A stretch of 64,000 nt of DNA, taken from assembly GCA_023146255.1 (NCBI GenBank), contig JAGLCJ010000001.1, forward strand, positions 1 to 64,000. The letters are read 5' to 3'. This document shows, piece after piece, positions 17,619 through 27,382 of this stretch; position 1 is the stretch's first letter; every line of letters starts with the position of its first letter. The notes under the pieces were generated by a model. That model was not told the origin of the DNA, did no database searches, and worked only from the letters and a program-made list of their open reading frames with translations. This DNA comes from Alcanivoracaceae bacterium (lineage in GTDB: Bacteria > Pseudomonadota > Gammaproteobacteria > Pseudomonadales > Alcanivoracaceae). The translations under genes and the position numbers were made by a program.

Positions 17619-18215
17619 ATGCGCCAGCTCTGGCTTGCCTCTGCCTCACCACGTCGTGCTCAGCTACTGGCATCCATTGGTGTCCATGCCAGTCTGTTAC
17701 CTCCGCCGGACATTGATGAACGGCCGCTGGCCGGTGAAAAGCCGCTTGCTTATGTCACCCGGCTGGCAGCTGCCAAGGCCAGAGCAGGCTGGGCCGGGCT
17801 GTCTGCAGAGCAGCACCCGCAGGCGGCAGTGCTCGGTGCCGACACCGCCGTGGTGCTGGGTGGGCGCATTCTTGGCAAACCGTCCGATCAGGCCGAGGCC
17901 TGCGCCATGCTCGCCGAGCTGTCCGGCCGCGAACACAGGGTGCTATCTGCGGTCACAGTGATCACTGCCGGAGGCGAGAACACTGAGGTCAGCGACACGC
18001 TGGTTCGATTCGCCACCCTGTCCGCCGCCGATATTGATCGCTACGTGGCAAGCGGTGAGCCCATGGACAAAGCCGGCAGCTATGCTGTTCAGGGTTTTGC
18101 CGCCGTATTTGTTGAACAGATTTCTGGCAGTTACAGCGGTGTAGTGGGATTGCCGCTGGCGGAAACGGGTCGGCTGCTGCGGCAGGCTGGCGTCGGAATT
18201 TGGCAAACGAGGTAG
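17619..18215 (+). CDS. Maf-family nucleotide pyrophosphatase (dTTP/UTP type)
   Basis: This 198-residue Maf protein hydrolyses non-canonical or excess nucleoside triphosphates to the monophosphates, reducing misincorporation. The signature SASPRR is at 8-13, with LGADTAVVLGGRILGKP in the middle and GSYAVQG near the end. Position after mreD and overall sequence point to the YhdE-type dTTPase/UTPase. Start 17619 follows the mreD stop by one base. In Pseudomonas and E. coli rng (RNase G) comes next; here yhdP follows directly. Confidence 0.92.
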   Translation: MRQLWLASASPRRAQLLASIGVHASLLPPPDIDERPLAGEKPLAYVTRLAAAKARAGWAGLSAEQHPQAAVLGADTAVVLGGRILGKPSDQAEACAMLAELSGREHRVLSAVTVITAGGENTEVSDTLVRFATLSAADIDRYVASGEPMDKAGSYAVQGFAAVFVEQISGSYSGVVGLPLAETGRLLRQAGVGIWQTR

Positions 18216-18224
18216 CGGCCACCA

Positions 18225-21200
18225 GTGAAACCGGTTCGGATCATCAGTTGGCGCCGTCATTCGGCAGACTGGCTACGGCAACGCCTCTGGTGGTTCGTTG
18301 CCAGCGGCATACTGTTGCTGGCGATCTGGGTGGTAGTAGCGAAACAGCTGCTGGCAATGTTGCCAGCCTGGCGTGGGGATCTTGAGGCACTGGTTGAGTC
18401 GCGTATCCAGACGCCTCTGGAGATTGGTCAGCTGTCCGGGCACATGTCCGGTCTCAGTCCGGTGTTTGTTTTCGAGGATGTTCGTCTGCCCGGTGTTGAC
18501 CCGGCTCGCCCCGGCCTCACGCTGGAGCGTGTGGAGTTGACCGTGGATGTGCTGCCCAGTTTGCTGCAGCGCACTTTGCGAGCCCGTTCATTGCTGATCC
18601 GCGGCATTGAAGTCCGTATTAACGTCGATGAAGAAGGTCGCGTCAGTCTGCATGGCATCGAGGCATTGGGCAGTCAGTCAGCGTCCGCGCGGCCGCCGAT
18701 CGAGAGCTTGCTTGCCATTCTCTATCGGCAGAAGCGAATCCAGATCGAGAATATTCATGGCACGCTGGCGATGGCCGGAATGCCGGAGCTTGAAGTTGCC
18801 AATATCAGCATGGCCATGCTCAGTTCTGGCGAACGTCATCGTCTGGCGCTGGTGGCACGAACCGCAGCCGATGAGATTGATCTCGATATCCGTCTTGATT
18901 TGCGTGGAGATGCATATCATCGCGGTGAAATCGACGCCCGCGGCTACGTCAGTGTTGATCTGAACGGCGTCGAACCCTGGTTGCTGCCGCACTGGCCTTT
19001 CGATTTGCGGCCGCAGCAACTGACTGGTGCCGTAAAGGGTTGGTTCGATATTCGTCGCGGCGATGTTCACAAAGGCGCGCTGCGCAGCCGCATTGACGGG
19101 TTGACGCTCAGTGGTGCGCCATTAGCCGAGCCCTGGTCATTTACCCGGCTTGAAGCCGATGCTGTGCTGGAATCTGTCAATGGCGGCTATCAGCTTGAAG
19201 TCGGTCAGCTGCTGCTGGCTGATCAGCAGGGCCAGTGGCAGCCGGGAGCCGTCACTCTGGGTTGGAATGTGGAGGCCAAACAGGACTGGCAGGTGGCATT
19301 CCACGATGTTGATCTGGCCCCGTTCACCAGTCTGTTGCTACGGATCCCCTGGCGTGATGACCACCAGTGGTTGTCGCTCAGTGCGCGGCTGGAAGCACTG
19401 CAGCCAACCGGGATGCTGCGGCGTCTGTCACTGCGAGGCGAGGAACGCAGCCTCGGTGCAGTGTCGACCCGATTTGAAAATGTTTCCCTCAAGGCCGAAG
19501 ACCGTCGCCCTGGTGTGAGTGGTCTGAGCGGCTGGATTAATGGTGGTGCCGACGGCGGATTCGGCCGGATCGAGAGTCCATCGTTAACCCTCAACCTGCC
19601 GGAGCAATTTCGTCAACCGTTGTCGGGGGCACTGGACGGGGTGTTCCGCTGGCGCTACGACGGTGAGCAACTTGATGTCCACACCGGCTGGCTGCAGGTC
19701 GTCAACCCGGATGCCAGGGCGAGGTTGCTGGCCGGTCTGCGCTGGCGTCGTGAACAGGTCCCGGAACTGACGTTGATTGCATCGCTGACAGAGGGCAGGG
19801 CACTGGCGGCATCCAACTATATTCCCCGTGCCAAATTATCTCCGGCGGCAGCCAGCTGGCTGGACAATGCTTTTGTAGGCGGCACGTTAGATACCGGACT
19901 GTTTTTGCATGAAGGGCCGGTGGTGATTGATCCGGCCCGGCAGCAGGACCGGACATTGCAGATGTTATATGCCGGCGATGACCTGACTCTGCGATTCCTG
20001 CCGGAATGGCCTTTGCTGACCAACGTCAGCGCAAGGGTTTTGATCAACGGCCGACATATCAGTGGCCGGGATGTCAGTGCCGAGTTGATCGGTTCGACTC
20101 TGCGTGCCGGCAGCGTTGATATTCCTTCACGTCAGGATGATGAAGTGCCCCGGCTTATTGTTTCCGGAAAGCTTACTGGCCCGGCACAAAGCATCGGCAC
20201 CTTGCTGCAGGGTACGCCGCTGGCGGCGCAAATGCCGGCAGAGGTCAGCGACTGGCAGATCAGTGCCGGCGAGTATCAGGGCCATGTGCTACTGCACTGG
20301 CCGCTGGCAGCAGGGCAGCCCGGTGCGATGGTGCGGGCCAGCGGTGAGCTGGCGGGTGCGGCAGCGACTTCCGAGGCACGCCGGCTTGCTGTTACTGACC
20401 TGAACACCGGGTTTTTCTTCGATCTGGATCAGGGCATGACGCTGCCAGCGTTCAGTGCCCGCCTGTTCGATCAGCCAGTGACCGGTAGCGTCGCCACCAA
20501 TGCCGGAGTGACTCGAGTCAACTGGCAGGGTAATACCGATATGAAGACGGTACGCAACTGGCTGCAGCTGGACTGGCTGAAGCCTGCCAGCGGCGCCTTT
20601 GGCTATGTTGCTGAACTGGCGCTGCCCTGGCGTCAGGCTGGCAACTTGACCATGCGGGCCGAGTCCACCATGGAAGATCTGGTGGTGGCGCTGCCGGCGC
20701 CGCTGGGTAAGACGGCCGGCAAGGCAGCGCCCCTGAAAATCGAACTGACCGGCAGCGACGAGGGGACAGATCTGGCGGTGCGCTATCAGAACTGGCTGTC
20801 CGCGAGAGTGCTACTGGATGAAGGCGAGCTGCAGTCCGGCCGTATCCGTCTGGGCGGCGGTGCCGCGCTGCGGCCCGCGCGGGAGGGCCTGAGCATAGAG
20901 GGCCGGCTGCCATCGCTGGTGCTGGCAGACTGGACCGACGAGCTGGGCAGTGGCAGTGGCATCGGCGGCAGCGGTGACTGGCCGGCAGTGAATCTGGACA
21001 TTGGCCGCCTTGACCTGTTCGGCTACCCGGTGACGGATGTTCAGGTCGTCGGTCAGCCACAGGACGGCAGCTGGCGCGTGGCGGTTGAAGCTGCGGCACT
21101 GGCCGGCACGCTTGAAGTGCCGGATGGTTATCGCCAGCGAGGTGAGGCACCTATGGTGCTGGTTGCCGATCGCGCCGTGCTGGTTAGCGCACCGTCTTCC

Positions 21201-22052
21201 TCGTCTTCGGGGCTGTCACCACTTTCCGTGCCGGTAATGGATGTGAAGATTGATTCGCTCATCCTCGATGAGCAGGACATGGGGCGTTGGCAGTTGGCTC
21301 TGCGTCCGCTTGGTAACGGTGTGGCTCTGGAAGAGATGGATGCACTTTGGCGCAGCACGGCGATTCGCGGCCGGCTGCTCTGGACCAGACAGGGCAAGCA
21401 GGATCACAGCCAGTTTATCGGTAGTCTCGACAGCAGGAATCTGGCCCGCAGCTTGCGCCAATGGCAGCTTGAGCCGTTTATCGAAAGCGATGATGCCCGC
21501 GCGGTGCTTGACGTCAACTGGCCGGGCATGCCCACCGACATGGATTACCTGAGCCTGCAGGGCCAGGCGTCAGTGGCAATTGGTCCGGGTCGGTTTCCGA
21601 AGACCGATTCGAAAACGTCGGCGCTGCGGGTGCTCGGCGTCTTCAACATCACCACCGTCAGTCGTCGCCTGCGTCTGGATTTTACCGACCTGTACAAGAA
21701 GGGGCTGTCATTCGAGGAAATCAGCGGCGATTTCAACATCGATGGCAGTCTGGTTTCTACCAGTAATCTGCAAATCAAGTCGCCCTCGGCGGAGCTGCGT
21801 TTGCGCGGTGAAATGGATATCGAGGCGGAAACGCTGGATCACTACATGGAGGTGACGCTGCCGGTGTCCTCCAATCTTTATGTTGGTTGCCTTGCCGGTC
21901 CGGCCGCTTGTGCTGGCATTTTTGTGGTGGAGCGGCTGTGGGGCGACCGGCTGGAAAAAATGACCTCGCTGGGCTATCGCGTTACCGGTAGCTGGGATGA
22001 ACCGAAAGTAGAGGAAGTACAGGGTATGTTCGAGCGCAGGCGCAGCGAATGA
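18225..22052 (+). CDS. yhdP: YhdP-family AsmA-like envelope protein
   Basis: A very large protein of 1275 residues with one N-terminal membrane helix (about 22-45) and a long periplasmic body. The body carries the DUF3971 region and, at the C-terminus, the AsmA-like region with PVSSNLYVGCLAGPAACAGIFV. AsmA-like proteins such as YhdP, TamB and YdbH are thought to form bridges that move phospholipids to the outer membrane. The GTG start lies 9 bp after maf, and the stop overlaps the next gene as ATGA. Confidence 0.93.
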   Translation: MKPVRIISWRRHSADWLRQRLWWFVASGILLLAIWVVVAKQLLAMLPAWRGDLEALVESRIQTPLEIGQLSGHMSGLSPVFVFEDVRLPGVDPARPGLTLERVELTVDVLPSLLQRTLRARSLLIRGIEVRINVDEEGRVSLHGIEALGSQSASARPPIESLLAILYRQKRIQIENIHGTLAMAGMPELEVANISMAMLSSGERHRLALVARTAADEIDLDIRLDLRGDAYHRGEIDARGYVSVDLNGVEPWLLPHWPFDLRPQQLTGAVKGWFDIRRGDVHKGALRSRIDGLTLSGAPLAEPWSFTRLEADAVLESVNGGYQLEVGQLLLADQQGQWQPGAVTLGWNVEAKQDWQVAFHDVDLAPFTSLLLRIPWRDDHQWLSLSARLEALQPTGMLRRLSLRGEERSLGAVSTRFENVSLKAEDRRPGVSGLSGWINGGADGGFGRIESPSLTLNLPEQFRQPLSGALDGVFRWRYDGEQLDVHTGWLQVVNPDARARLLAGLRWRREQVPELTLIASLTEGRALAASNYIPRAKLSPAAASWLDNAFVGGTLDTGLFLHEGPVVIDPARQQDRTLQMLYAGDDLTLRFLPEWPLLTNVSARVLINGRHISGRDVSAELIGSTLRAGSVDIPSRQDDEVPRLIVSGKLTGPAQSIGTLLQGTPLAAQMPAEVSDWQISAGEYQGHVLLHWPLAAGQPGAMVRASGELAGAAATSEARRLAVTDLNTGFFFDLDQGMTLPAFSARLFDQPVTGSVATNAGVTRVNWQGNTDMKTVRNWLQLDWLKPASGAFGYVAELALPWRQAGNLTMRAESTMEDLVVALPAPLGKTAGKAAPLKIELTGSDEGTDLAVRYQNWLSARVLLDEGELQSGRIRLGGGAALRPAREGLSIEGRLPSLVLADWTDELGSGSGIGGSGDWPAVNLDIGRLDLFGYPVTDVQVVGQPQDGSWRVAVEAAALAGTLEVPDGYRQRGEAPMVLVADRAVLVSAPSSSSSGLSPLSVPVMDVKIDSLILDEQDMGRWQLALRPLGNGVALEEMDALWRSTAIRGRLLWTRQGKQDHSQFIGSLDSRNLARSLRQWQLEPFIESDDARAVLDVNWPGMPTDMDYLSLQGQASVAIGPGRFPKTDSKTSALRVLGVFNITTVSRRLRLDFTDLYKKGLSFEEISGDFNIDGSLVSTSNLQIKSPSAELRLRGEMDIEAETLDHYMEVTLPVSSNLYVGCLAGPAACAGIFVVERLWGDRLEKMTSLGYRVTGSWDEPKVEEVQGMFERRRSE

Positions 22053-22894
22053 AAATTGCTGGCATTCAGTATTGTGCAGTGGCCGATTGGGGCAGCAACC
22101 TCGCCAGCCTTGAAGCCATGCTCGATCAGGTTCAGTTCATGGCGCCGGATGTGCTGGTGCTACCGGAAAATGTGTTCAGTCAGGGCGGCGATTATCGCGC
22201 CATGGCCGAGCAGCACACTGAGCAATTGCTTGGCTGGCTGGCGGACACCGCACGCCGACTGGAGGTCTGGCTGATTGCCGGCAGTGTGCCGCTGGCAACC
22301 CGTATGGATGGCAGTGCCGTGCCAGCGCCACGGGTGCGAGCCGCGCAACTGGTATTTTCGCCGCAGGGGCAGCAGGTTGCCCGTTACGACAAGTTGCATC
22401 TGTTTGACGTTGACGTCGGTGATGCGCATGGTCGCTATACTGAATCAGCACAGTTTGAACCGGGTAATGCGGTAGTGCTGGCCGACATCAATGGCATCAG
22501 CACTGGCCTGATGATCTGTTATGACCTGCGCTTTCCGCGCCTTGCCCAACGCCTGCGTGATCGCGGTGCCGAGCTGTTGATCTATCCGAGTGCGTTTACC
22601 GAAACCACTGGCCGTGCGCACTGGGAATTACTGTTACGCGCTCGCGCGGTGGAAAACGGTTGCTATGTGCTTGGCGTCAATCAGTGCGGCTGGCACAGCG
22701 CCACCCGGCAGAGTCATGGCCACAGTATGCTGGTGGATCCCTGGGGCCAGGTCGTGACCAGCCTCGGCGGCGACAGCGGCGTGCTGATGACGGAGCTGAA
22801 TATGGACACACTGCACGATATTCGCCGGCGCCTGCCGGTCCACGATCACCAGCGACTTCAAGTCAGCCTTGGGGATGATTTACGTGAATTCTGA
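22049..22894 (+). CDS. Carbon-nitrogen hydrolase (nitrilase superfamily, Nit1-like)
   Basis: Has 281 residues with the Glu-Lys-Cys triad of the superfamily: E40 in VLPEN, K115 in YDKLHLFD and C157 in MICYDLRFP. The sequence resembles Nit1/NitFhit-type proteins, which hydrolyse deaminated glutathione as a metabolite-repair step. The exact substrate here is inferred. It overlaps yhdP by 4 bp and is coupled to tldD. Confidence 0.9.
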   Translation: MKIAGIQYCAVADWGSNLASLEAMLDQVQFMAPDVLVLPENVFSQGGDYRAMAEQHTEQLLGWLADTARRLEVWLIAGSVPLATRMDGSAVPAPRVRAAQLVFSPQGQQVARYDKLHLFDVDVGDAHGRYTESAQFEPGNAVVLADINGISTGLMICYDLRFPRLAQRLRDRGAELLIYPSAFTETTGRAHWELLLRARAVENGCYVLGVNQCGWHSATRQSHGHSMLVDPWGQVVTSLGGDSGVLMTELNMDTLHDIRRRLPVHDHQRLQVSLGDDLREF

Positions 22895-24341
22895 TCTGCT
22901 CAACCCGGACCGCCTTAAAATTGCCAGTGCAACCCTGCTGCACCCTGCCGGCCTCGATGCCGACCTGCTTGCCACCTTGCTCGGCGACATCAGTGGTCCC
23001 GGTGTCGATTATGCTGATCTGTACTTCCAGCACAGCGAACATGAATCCTGGGCGCTGGAAAACGGCATTGTTCGGGAAGCTTCCTACAATCTGGAACACG
23101 GTGTTGGCGCCCGAGTGGTAAGCGGCGACAAAACCGGCTTTGCCTACAGTGATGATCTGTCAGCACCGAGTCTCCGCGATGCCATGGGCGCTGCCCGCGC
23201 CATTGTCCGTCAGGGTGTCGATGGCAAGCGTTTGCGTCTGGGCGCCAGTCACCATGGTGCGCTGTATCACGGCCACAACCCGATTACCCAGTGGGAGTCA
23301 GCGCGCAAGGTCAGCTTTCTGCAACAACTTGATCAACTGGCGCGCTCGCTTGATTCCAGCGTCAGCGAAGTGACGGTCAGCCTCAGTGCGGTGCATGACA
23401 GCGTACTGGTGGCGGCCAGTGACGGCACGCTGGCCGCGGATGTGCGGCCGCTGGTGCGACTGAATGTATCGGTGATTGCCGCACGCAATGGCCGGCGCGA
23501 GCGTGGCAGCGCCGGTGGTGGTGGCCGTCTCGGGTTTGACTGGCTGGCGGAATCCGGCCGCGCCGAGCAATGGGTGCGCGATGCCGTGCGTCAGGCGCTG
23601 GTGAACCTTGAAGCGATTGCCGCGCCCGCTGGTAGCATGCCGGTGGTACTGGGTCCGGGCTGGCCCGGTGTGTTGCTGCATGAAGCAGTCGGTCACGGCC
23701 TCGAGGGTGATTTCAATCGCAAGGGTACTTCGATGTTCGCCCGCCGCATGGGCGAGCAGGTGGCGTCGTCGGTGTGCACTGTTGTTGACGATGGCACCCT
23801 GCCGGAGCGTCGTGGCTCGTTGAATATTGATGATGAAGGCACTCCGACCAGCTGCACTACGCTGATTGAAAACGGCAAACTGGTTGGCTACATGCAGGAC
23901 AAGATGAATGCGCGGCTGATGGGCGTGACACCGACCGGAAACGGCCGGCGTGAATCCTTCGCGCACCTGCCGATGCCGCGTATGACCAATACCTACATGC
24001 TGCCGGGTAAACATGATCCGGAGGAAATCATCGCTTCGCTGGATCGCGGTATTTATGCGGTCAACATGGGTGGTGGCTCAGTCGATATCACTTCCGGGCG
24101 GTTTGTGTTTTCCACCAGCGAAGCCTACCTGGTTGAAAAGGGTAAAATTGTCGCCCCGGTGAAAGGCGCGACGCTGATCGGCAGTGGTGCCGAAGTGATG
24201 CAGAAAATCAGTATGGTCGGCAATGATCTGGCGTTGGATAGCGGTATCGGCGTGTGTGGCAAGGATGGCCAATCGGTGCCGGTTGGTGTCGGCCAGCCGA
24301 CCCTGCGCGTGGATGCGCTGACCGTCGGCGGCACCGCCTGA
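22884..24341 (+). CDS. tldD: Metalloprotease TldD
   Basis: Catalytic half of the TldD/TldE (PmbA) heterodimeric zinc protease, which cleaves unfolded peptides and matures or degrades substrates such as CcdA and microcin B17. The metal motif HEAVGH lies at about 266-271, followed by GLEGDFNRKG. GTG 22884 was preferred because GGGGA lies 8 bases upstream and the length then fits the family; ATG 22875 is an alternative. It overlaps the nitrilase gene. The partner pmbA is at 24900. Confidence 0.95.
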   Translation: MNSDLLNPDRLKIASATLLHPAGLDADLLATLLGDISGPGVDYADLYFQHSEHESWALENGIVREASYNLEHGVGARVVSGDKTGFAYSDDLSAPSLRDAMGAARAIVRQGVDGKRLRLGASHHGALYHGHNPITQWESARKVSFLQQLDQLARSLDSSVSEVTVSLSAVHDSVLVAASDGTLAADVRPLVRLNVSVIAARNGRRERGSAGGGGRLGFDWLAESGRAEQWVRDAVRQALVNLEAIAAPAGSMPVVLGPGWPGVLLHEAVGHGLEGDFNRKGTSMFARRMGEQVASSVCTVVDDGTLPERRGSLNIDDEGTPTSCTTLIENGKLVGYMQDKMNARLMGVTPTGNGRRESFAHLPMPRMTNTYMLPGKHDPEEIIASLDRGIYAVNMGGGSVDITSGRFVFSTSEAYLVEKGKIVAPVKGATLIGSGAEVMQKISMVGNDLALDSGIGVCGKDGQSVPVGVGQPTLRVDALTVGGTA

Positions 24342-24344
24342 GCA

Positions 24345-24875
24345 TTACATCAGGCAGGTGCGCTCCAGATTGTTCAGGTACTCGGACAACTTTTTCCGCT
24401 CACGCCGATATTTTTCCTGCGCCGCCTGCCCGGCGTCACGATCGACTCTGGCGCCGAGCACATTACGGCACAGATTGCGCAGTGTCTGCCGGTCGGCATC
24501 GATATAACGCGCCACCATTTCATCCACCAGTACATCGGCCGCTTTGGCGTCTGGCAGTTCCACCAGACGTTCCTGCCAGTCCTGCAGCCAGCGCTGGCGC
24601 TGAGGGTTCTTCATTTCCATCAGTGCCGGGATCACCCGCTGGCTTTCCTCGTCGCGCATCAGCTTGCCGACATACTGGGCGTGGCGACGGCGTGCTTCGT
24701 GAGCACTGATCCGGCGCGCCTCTTCAATGGCGCGCAGTAGCGCACCATTCAGTGGTAAACGGGCAAGATCCGCCGGCTTCAGTGCCATCAGCTGCAGGCC
24801 ATACTCCTGCAGCTGCTCCATTTCCTTCTTGAGTTCGGTTTTGCTCGGCAATTCGTCGTCGCTATACTGCTCCAC
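24345..24875 (-). CDS. darP: Ribosome biogenesis factor DarP (YjgA)
   Basis: This 176-residue DUF615 protein associates with late pre-50S particles and aids peptidyl-transferase centre maturation in E. coli. It is helical and very charged, with SKTELKKEMEQLQ at the N-terminus and EKYRRERKKLSEYLNNL at the C-terminus. GTG 24875 was chosen because GGGAG lies 5 bases upstream and the protein then begins like the family; an open extension to 25289 only mirrors pmbA. Divergent from pmbA by 24 bp, convergent with tldD by 3 bp. Confidence 0.92.
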   Translation of the reverse strand: MEQYSDDELPSKTELKKEMEQLQEYGLQLMALKPADLARLPLNGALLRAIEEARRISAHEARRRHAQYVGKLMRDEESQRVIPALMEMKNPQRQRWLQDWQERLVELPDAKAADVLVDEMVARYIDADRQTLRNLCRNVLGARVDRDAGQAAQEKYRRERKKLSEYLNNLERTCLM

Positions 24876-24899
24876 CGTGACTCCCGCCCTGAGGTTTTG

Positions 24900-26258
24900 A
24901 TGACTGACCACGACATTGTACAGCGCCCGCTCGATCCAGGCGCGCTGCAAAATCTGCAGGAACGCGCCAGTCGGGTGCTGGAGGAGGCGAAAAAGGCCGG
25001 CGCCAGCGATGCCGAGGTCGGCATCAGCGTCAGCCAGGGCCTGTCGGTGTCGGTGCGCATGGACGAGGTGGAGACCCTGGAGTTCCATCGCGACCGCGGC
25101 ATTTCGGTCACCGTCTATATCGGTCAGCAGAAGGGCACCGCCAGCAGTAGTGACGATTCCAATGACAGCATTCGCGCAACCGTCGCCGCGGCCTGCGCCA
25201 TTGCCCGCCATACCGGCGCTGATCCCTGCGCCGGTCTGGCCGACGAGAGCCAGCTGGCCCGCGACTTCCCCGACCTTGATCTGTACCACCCGTGGCAGCT
25301 GTCACCGGCCGACGCCATCGAGCAGGCCCGTGCCTGTGAGCGTGTCGGCCGGGCGGATCCGCGTATCGTCAATTCCGAAGGTGCATCCCTCAGCAGTGGC
25401 AGTTCACTGCGGGTCTATGCCACCTCCCGCGGCTTCATGGCCGGTTACCCGTCCAGTCATCACAGCCGCTCCTGCGTACTGGTGGCGGAGCAGGACGGCG
25501 CCATGCAGCGCGATTACTGGTACGACAGCCGCCGCGATGCGGCCCGGCTGCAAAGCGCCGAAGCCATCGGTGACGAAGCCCGGCGCAGAACGCTGGCCCG
25601 GCTCGGCGCCACCCGGCCGGCCACCGGGGATATGCCGGTGCTGTTTTCGCCGCGCACGGCGGCCACCCTGCTCAGTCATTTCGCTTCGGCAATCAGCGGT
25701 GGTGCCCTGTATCGCAATTCCTCATTTCTGAAGGACGCCGCTGGCGAAACCCTGTTTCCGTCCTGGGTGCGCATTCACGAACAGCCGCATGTTCCCGGCA
25801 TGACCGGCTCGGCAGCCTGGGATTCGGATGGTTTGCCGACCAGGGCCCAGGATTTTGTTCGTGACGGGGTGCTGAAGGGTTATGCGCTGGGGCTGTATGC
25901 CGCTCGCCGGCTACAGCTGGCGCCGACCGGTAATGGCGGCGGCCCGCGTAACCTGAGCATCGATCACAGCGGCGAAGACCTGCCGGCGCTGCTGAAGAAA
26001 ATGGGCCGAGGGATTCTGATTACCGAAGTGATGGGGCCGGGCGTGAATATCGTCAGCGGTGATTACAGTCGCGGCGCGGCCGGATTTATGGTCGAAAATG
26101 GCGTGATCACAGCGCCGCTGGAGGAGTTCACCATTGCTGGCCATCTGCGTGAGATCTTTGCTGCCGTGCAGGGTGCCGGCACGGATGTCGATGATCGCGG
26201 CAATATTCACTGTGGCTCGTTGCTGATCGGCAATATTCGCGTGGCCGGCGCCGGGTGA
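24900..26258 (+). CDS. pmbA: Metalloprotease partner PmbA (TldE)
   Basis: This 452-residue non-catalytic partner of TldD shares its fold but lacks the HExxxH zinc motif. The N-terminal helical domain (LQERASRVLEEAKKAGASDAEV) and the C-terminal DUF1704-like beta domain are recognisable. ATG 24900 has GAGG 5 bases upstream. As in Pseudomonas, tldD and pmbA flank yjgA. Confidence 0.94.
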   Translation: MTDHDIVQRPLDPGALQNLQERASRVLEEAKKAGASDAEVGISVSQGLSVSVRMDEVETLEFHRDRGISVTVYIGQQKGTASSSDDSNDSIRATVAAACAIARHTGADPCAGLADESQLARDFPDLDLYHPWQLSPADAIEQARACERVGRADPRIVNSEGASLSSGSSLRVYATSRGFMAGYPSSHHSRSCVLVAEQDGAMQRDYWYDSRRDAARLQSAEAIGDEARRRTLARLGATRPATGDMPVLFSPRTAATLLSHFASAISGGALYRNSSFLKDAAGETLFPSWVRIHEQPHVPGMTGSAAWDSDGLPTRAQDFVRDGVLKGYALGLYAARRLQLAPTGNGGGPRNLSIDHSGEDLPALLKKMGRGILITEVMGPGVNIVSGDYSRGAAGFMVENGVITAPLEEFTIAGHLREIFAAVQGAGTDVDDRGNIHCGSLLIGNIRVAGAG

Positions 26259-26528
26259 TCAGTCTTCTTCGTCGAAACGGCGGGCGAACAGCTCGCTGAT
26301 TTCGGCCAGCGCTTCATCCGCCTGGGGGCCACTGGCTTCCACTTCCACGGTGCTGCCCTTGGCAGCGGCCAGCATCAGCAGTGCCATGATATTGCGGGCA
26401 TCCACTTCGCGGCCGTCCTTGCGTACCTTGATGCTGGCATCGTGACGGCTGGCAACGGCAACCACCTTGGCGGCGGCACGGGCGTGCAGGCCAAGCCGGT
26501 TGATCACCGTCAGCTCTGCCACAGCCAT
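26259..26528 (-). CDS. ptsO: Phosphocarrier protein NPr (nitrogen PTS)
   Basis: HPr-like protein of 89 residues in the nitrogen phosphotransferase chain EINtr-NPr-EIIANtr. The phosphorylated His is H15 in GLHARAA. The family signature with Ser-equivalent region (DARNIMALLMLAA) follows. ATG 26528 overlaps the rapZ stop (TAATG), which fixes the start. Confidence 0.95.
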   Translation of the reverse strand: MAVAELTVINRLGLHARAAAKVVAVASRHDASIKVRKDGREVDARNIMALLMLAAAKGSTVEVEASGPQADEALAEISELFARRFDEED

Positions 26529-27382
26529 TAGCGGTTCAGCTCCAGATGCCGGCATTGCACTTCCATTCCCGCGTTACTGAGGCGTTGCACCAGCGCTTCC
26601 ACCATATACACCGAGCGGTGCTGACCGCCGGTACAGCCGATCGCCACGGTCATGTAGGTGCGATCGTTTTTTTCGTAGCGTGGTAGCCAGTCGTTGAGAA
26701 AACGGCTGATGTCATCAAGCATCTGGGCGCTCTCGGTCTGTTGATCGAGATAGTGCCGCACCGCATCGTCACGGCCGGTGAGCGGGCGCAATTCCAGATG
26801 CCAGTAAGGATTGGGCAGAACCCGCACATCGAACACCAGATCGGCATCGTGTGGCACGCCGCGCTTGTAGGCGAAGGATTCAATCAGCAGGGACAGCTTT
26901 TCCCGGCGCTTGGCCACCCGATCACGAATCATGTCGCGCAGGGTGTGCACATCCAGATGACTGGTATCGATAACCAGATTGGCCAATGCCCGAATGCTGC
27001 CAAGCATTTCTGCTTCGCGGTCGATGGCTTCCACCAGTGACAGGTTGTCGTTGCTCAGCGGATGCTTGCGCCGGGTCGAAGAAAAACGTTTCAGCAGGGT
27101 GTCATCGTCGGCATCAAGAAACACCACTTCACAGGCCATGTTCAGGGCTTTGACCTGTTCAAGAATGTCAGGAAAGTCCTTCAGCTGGTGCGGCAGATTG
27201 CGGGCGTCAATGCCGACGGCGATGCGATCAAGGTGGTGCTCCTCCCGTTGCAGCTGCTCTGCCAGTGTTGGCAACAGACCCAGGGGCAGGTTGTCGACAC
27301 AGTAATGGCCAAGGTCCTCCAGCGCCTGAAGGGCGGTAGTTTTGCCTGAACCGGAGCGGCCGCTGAGGATGACCAGTTTCAT
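26528..27382 (-). CDS. rapZ: RNase adapter protein RapZ
   Basis: This is a 284-residue P-loop protein. In enterobacteria it binds glucosamine-6-phosphate and the small RNA GlmZ and delivers the RNA to RNase E, so controlling GlmS and envelope precursor supply. Walker A is GRSGSGKT at 8-15, and the C-terminal domain holds GCTGGQHRSVYMVE. Whether GlmZ-type RNAs exist in this organism is not known. It overlaps ptsN and npr by a few bases. Confidence 0.95.
   Translation of the reverse strand: MKLVILSGRSGSGKTTALQALEDLGHYCVDNLPLGLLPTLAEQLQREEHHLDRIAVGIDARNLPHQLKDFPDILEQVKALNMACEVVFLDADDDTLLKRFSSTRRKHPLSNDNLSLVEAIDREAEMLGSIRALANLVIDTSHLDVHTLRDMIRDRVAKRREKLSLLIESFAYKRGVPHDADLVFDVRVLPNPYWHLELRPLTGRDDAVRHYLDQQTESAQMLDDISRFLNDWLPRYEKNDRTYMTVAIGCTGGQHRSVYMVEALVQRLSNAGMEVQCRHLELNR

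Noticed and set aside
24876..25289. Upstream extension of yjgA/darP
   Set aside because: It overlaps pmbA on the other strand and lacks similarity; GTG 24875 has a well-placed ribosome binding site.
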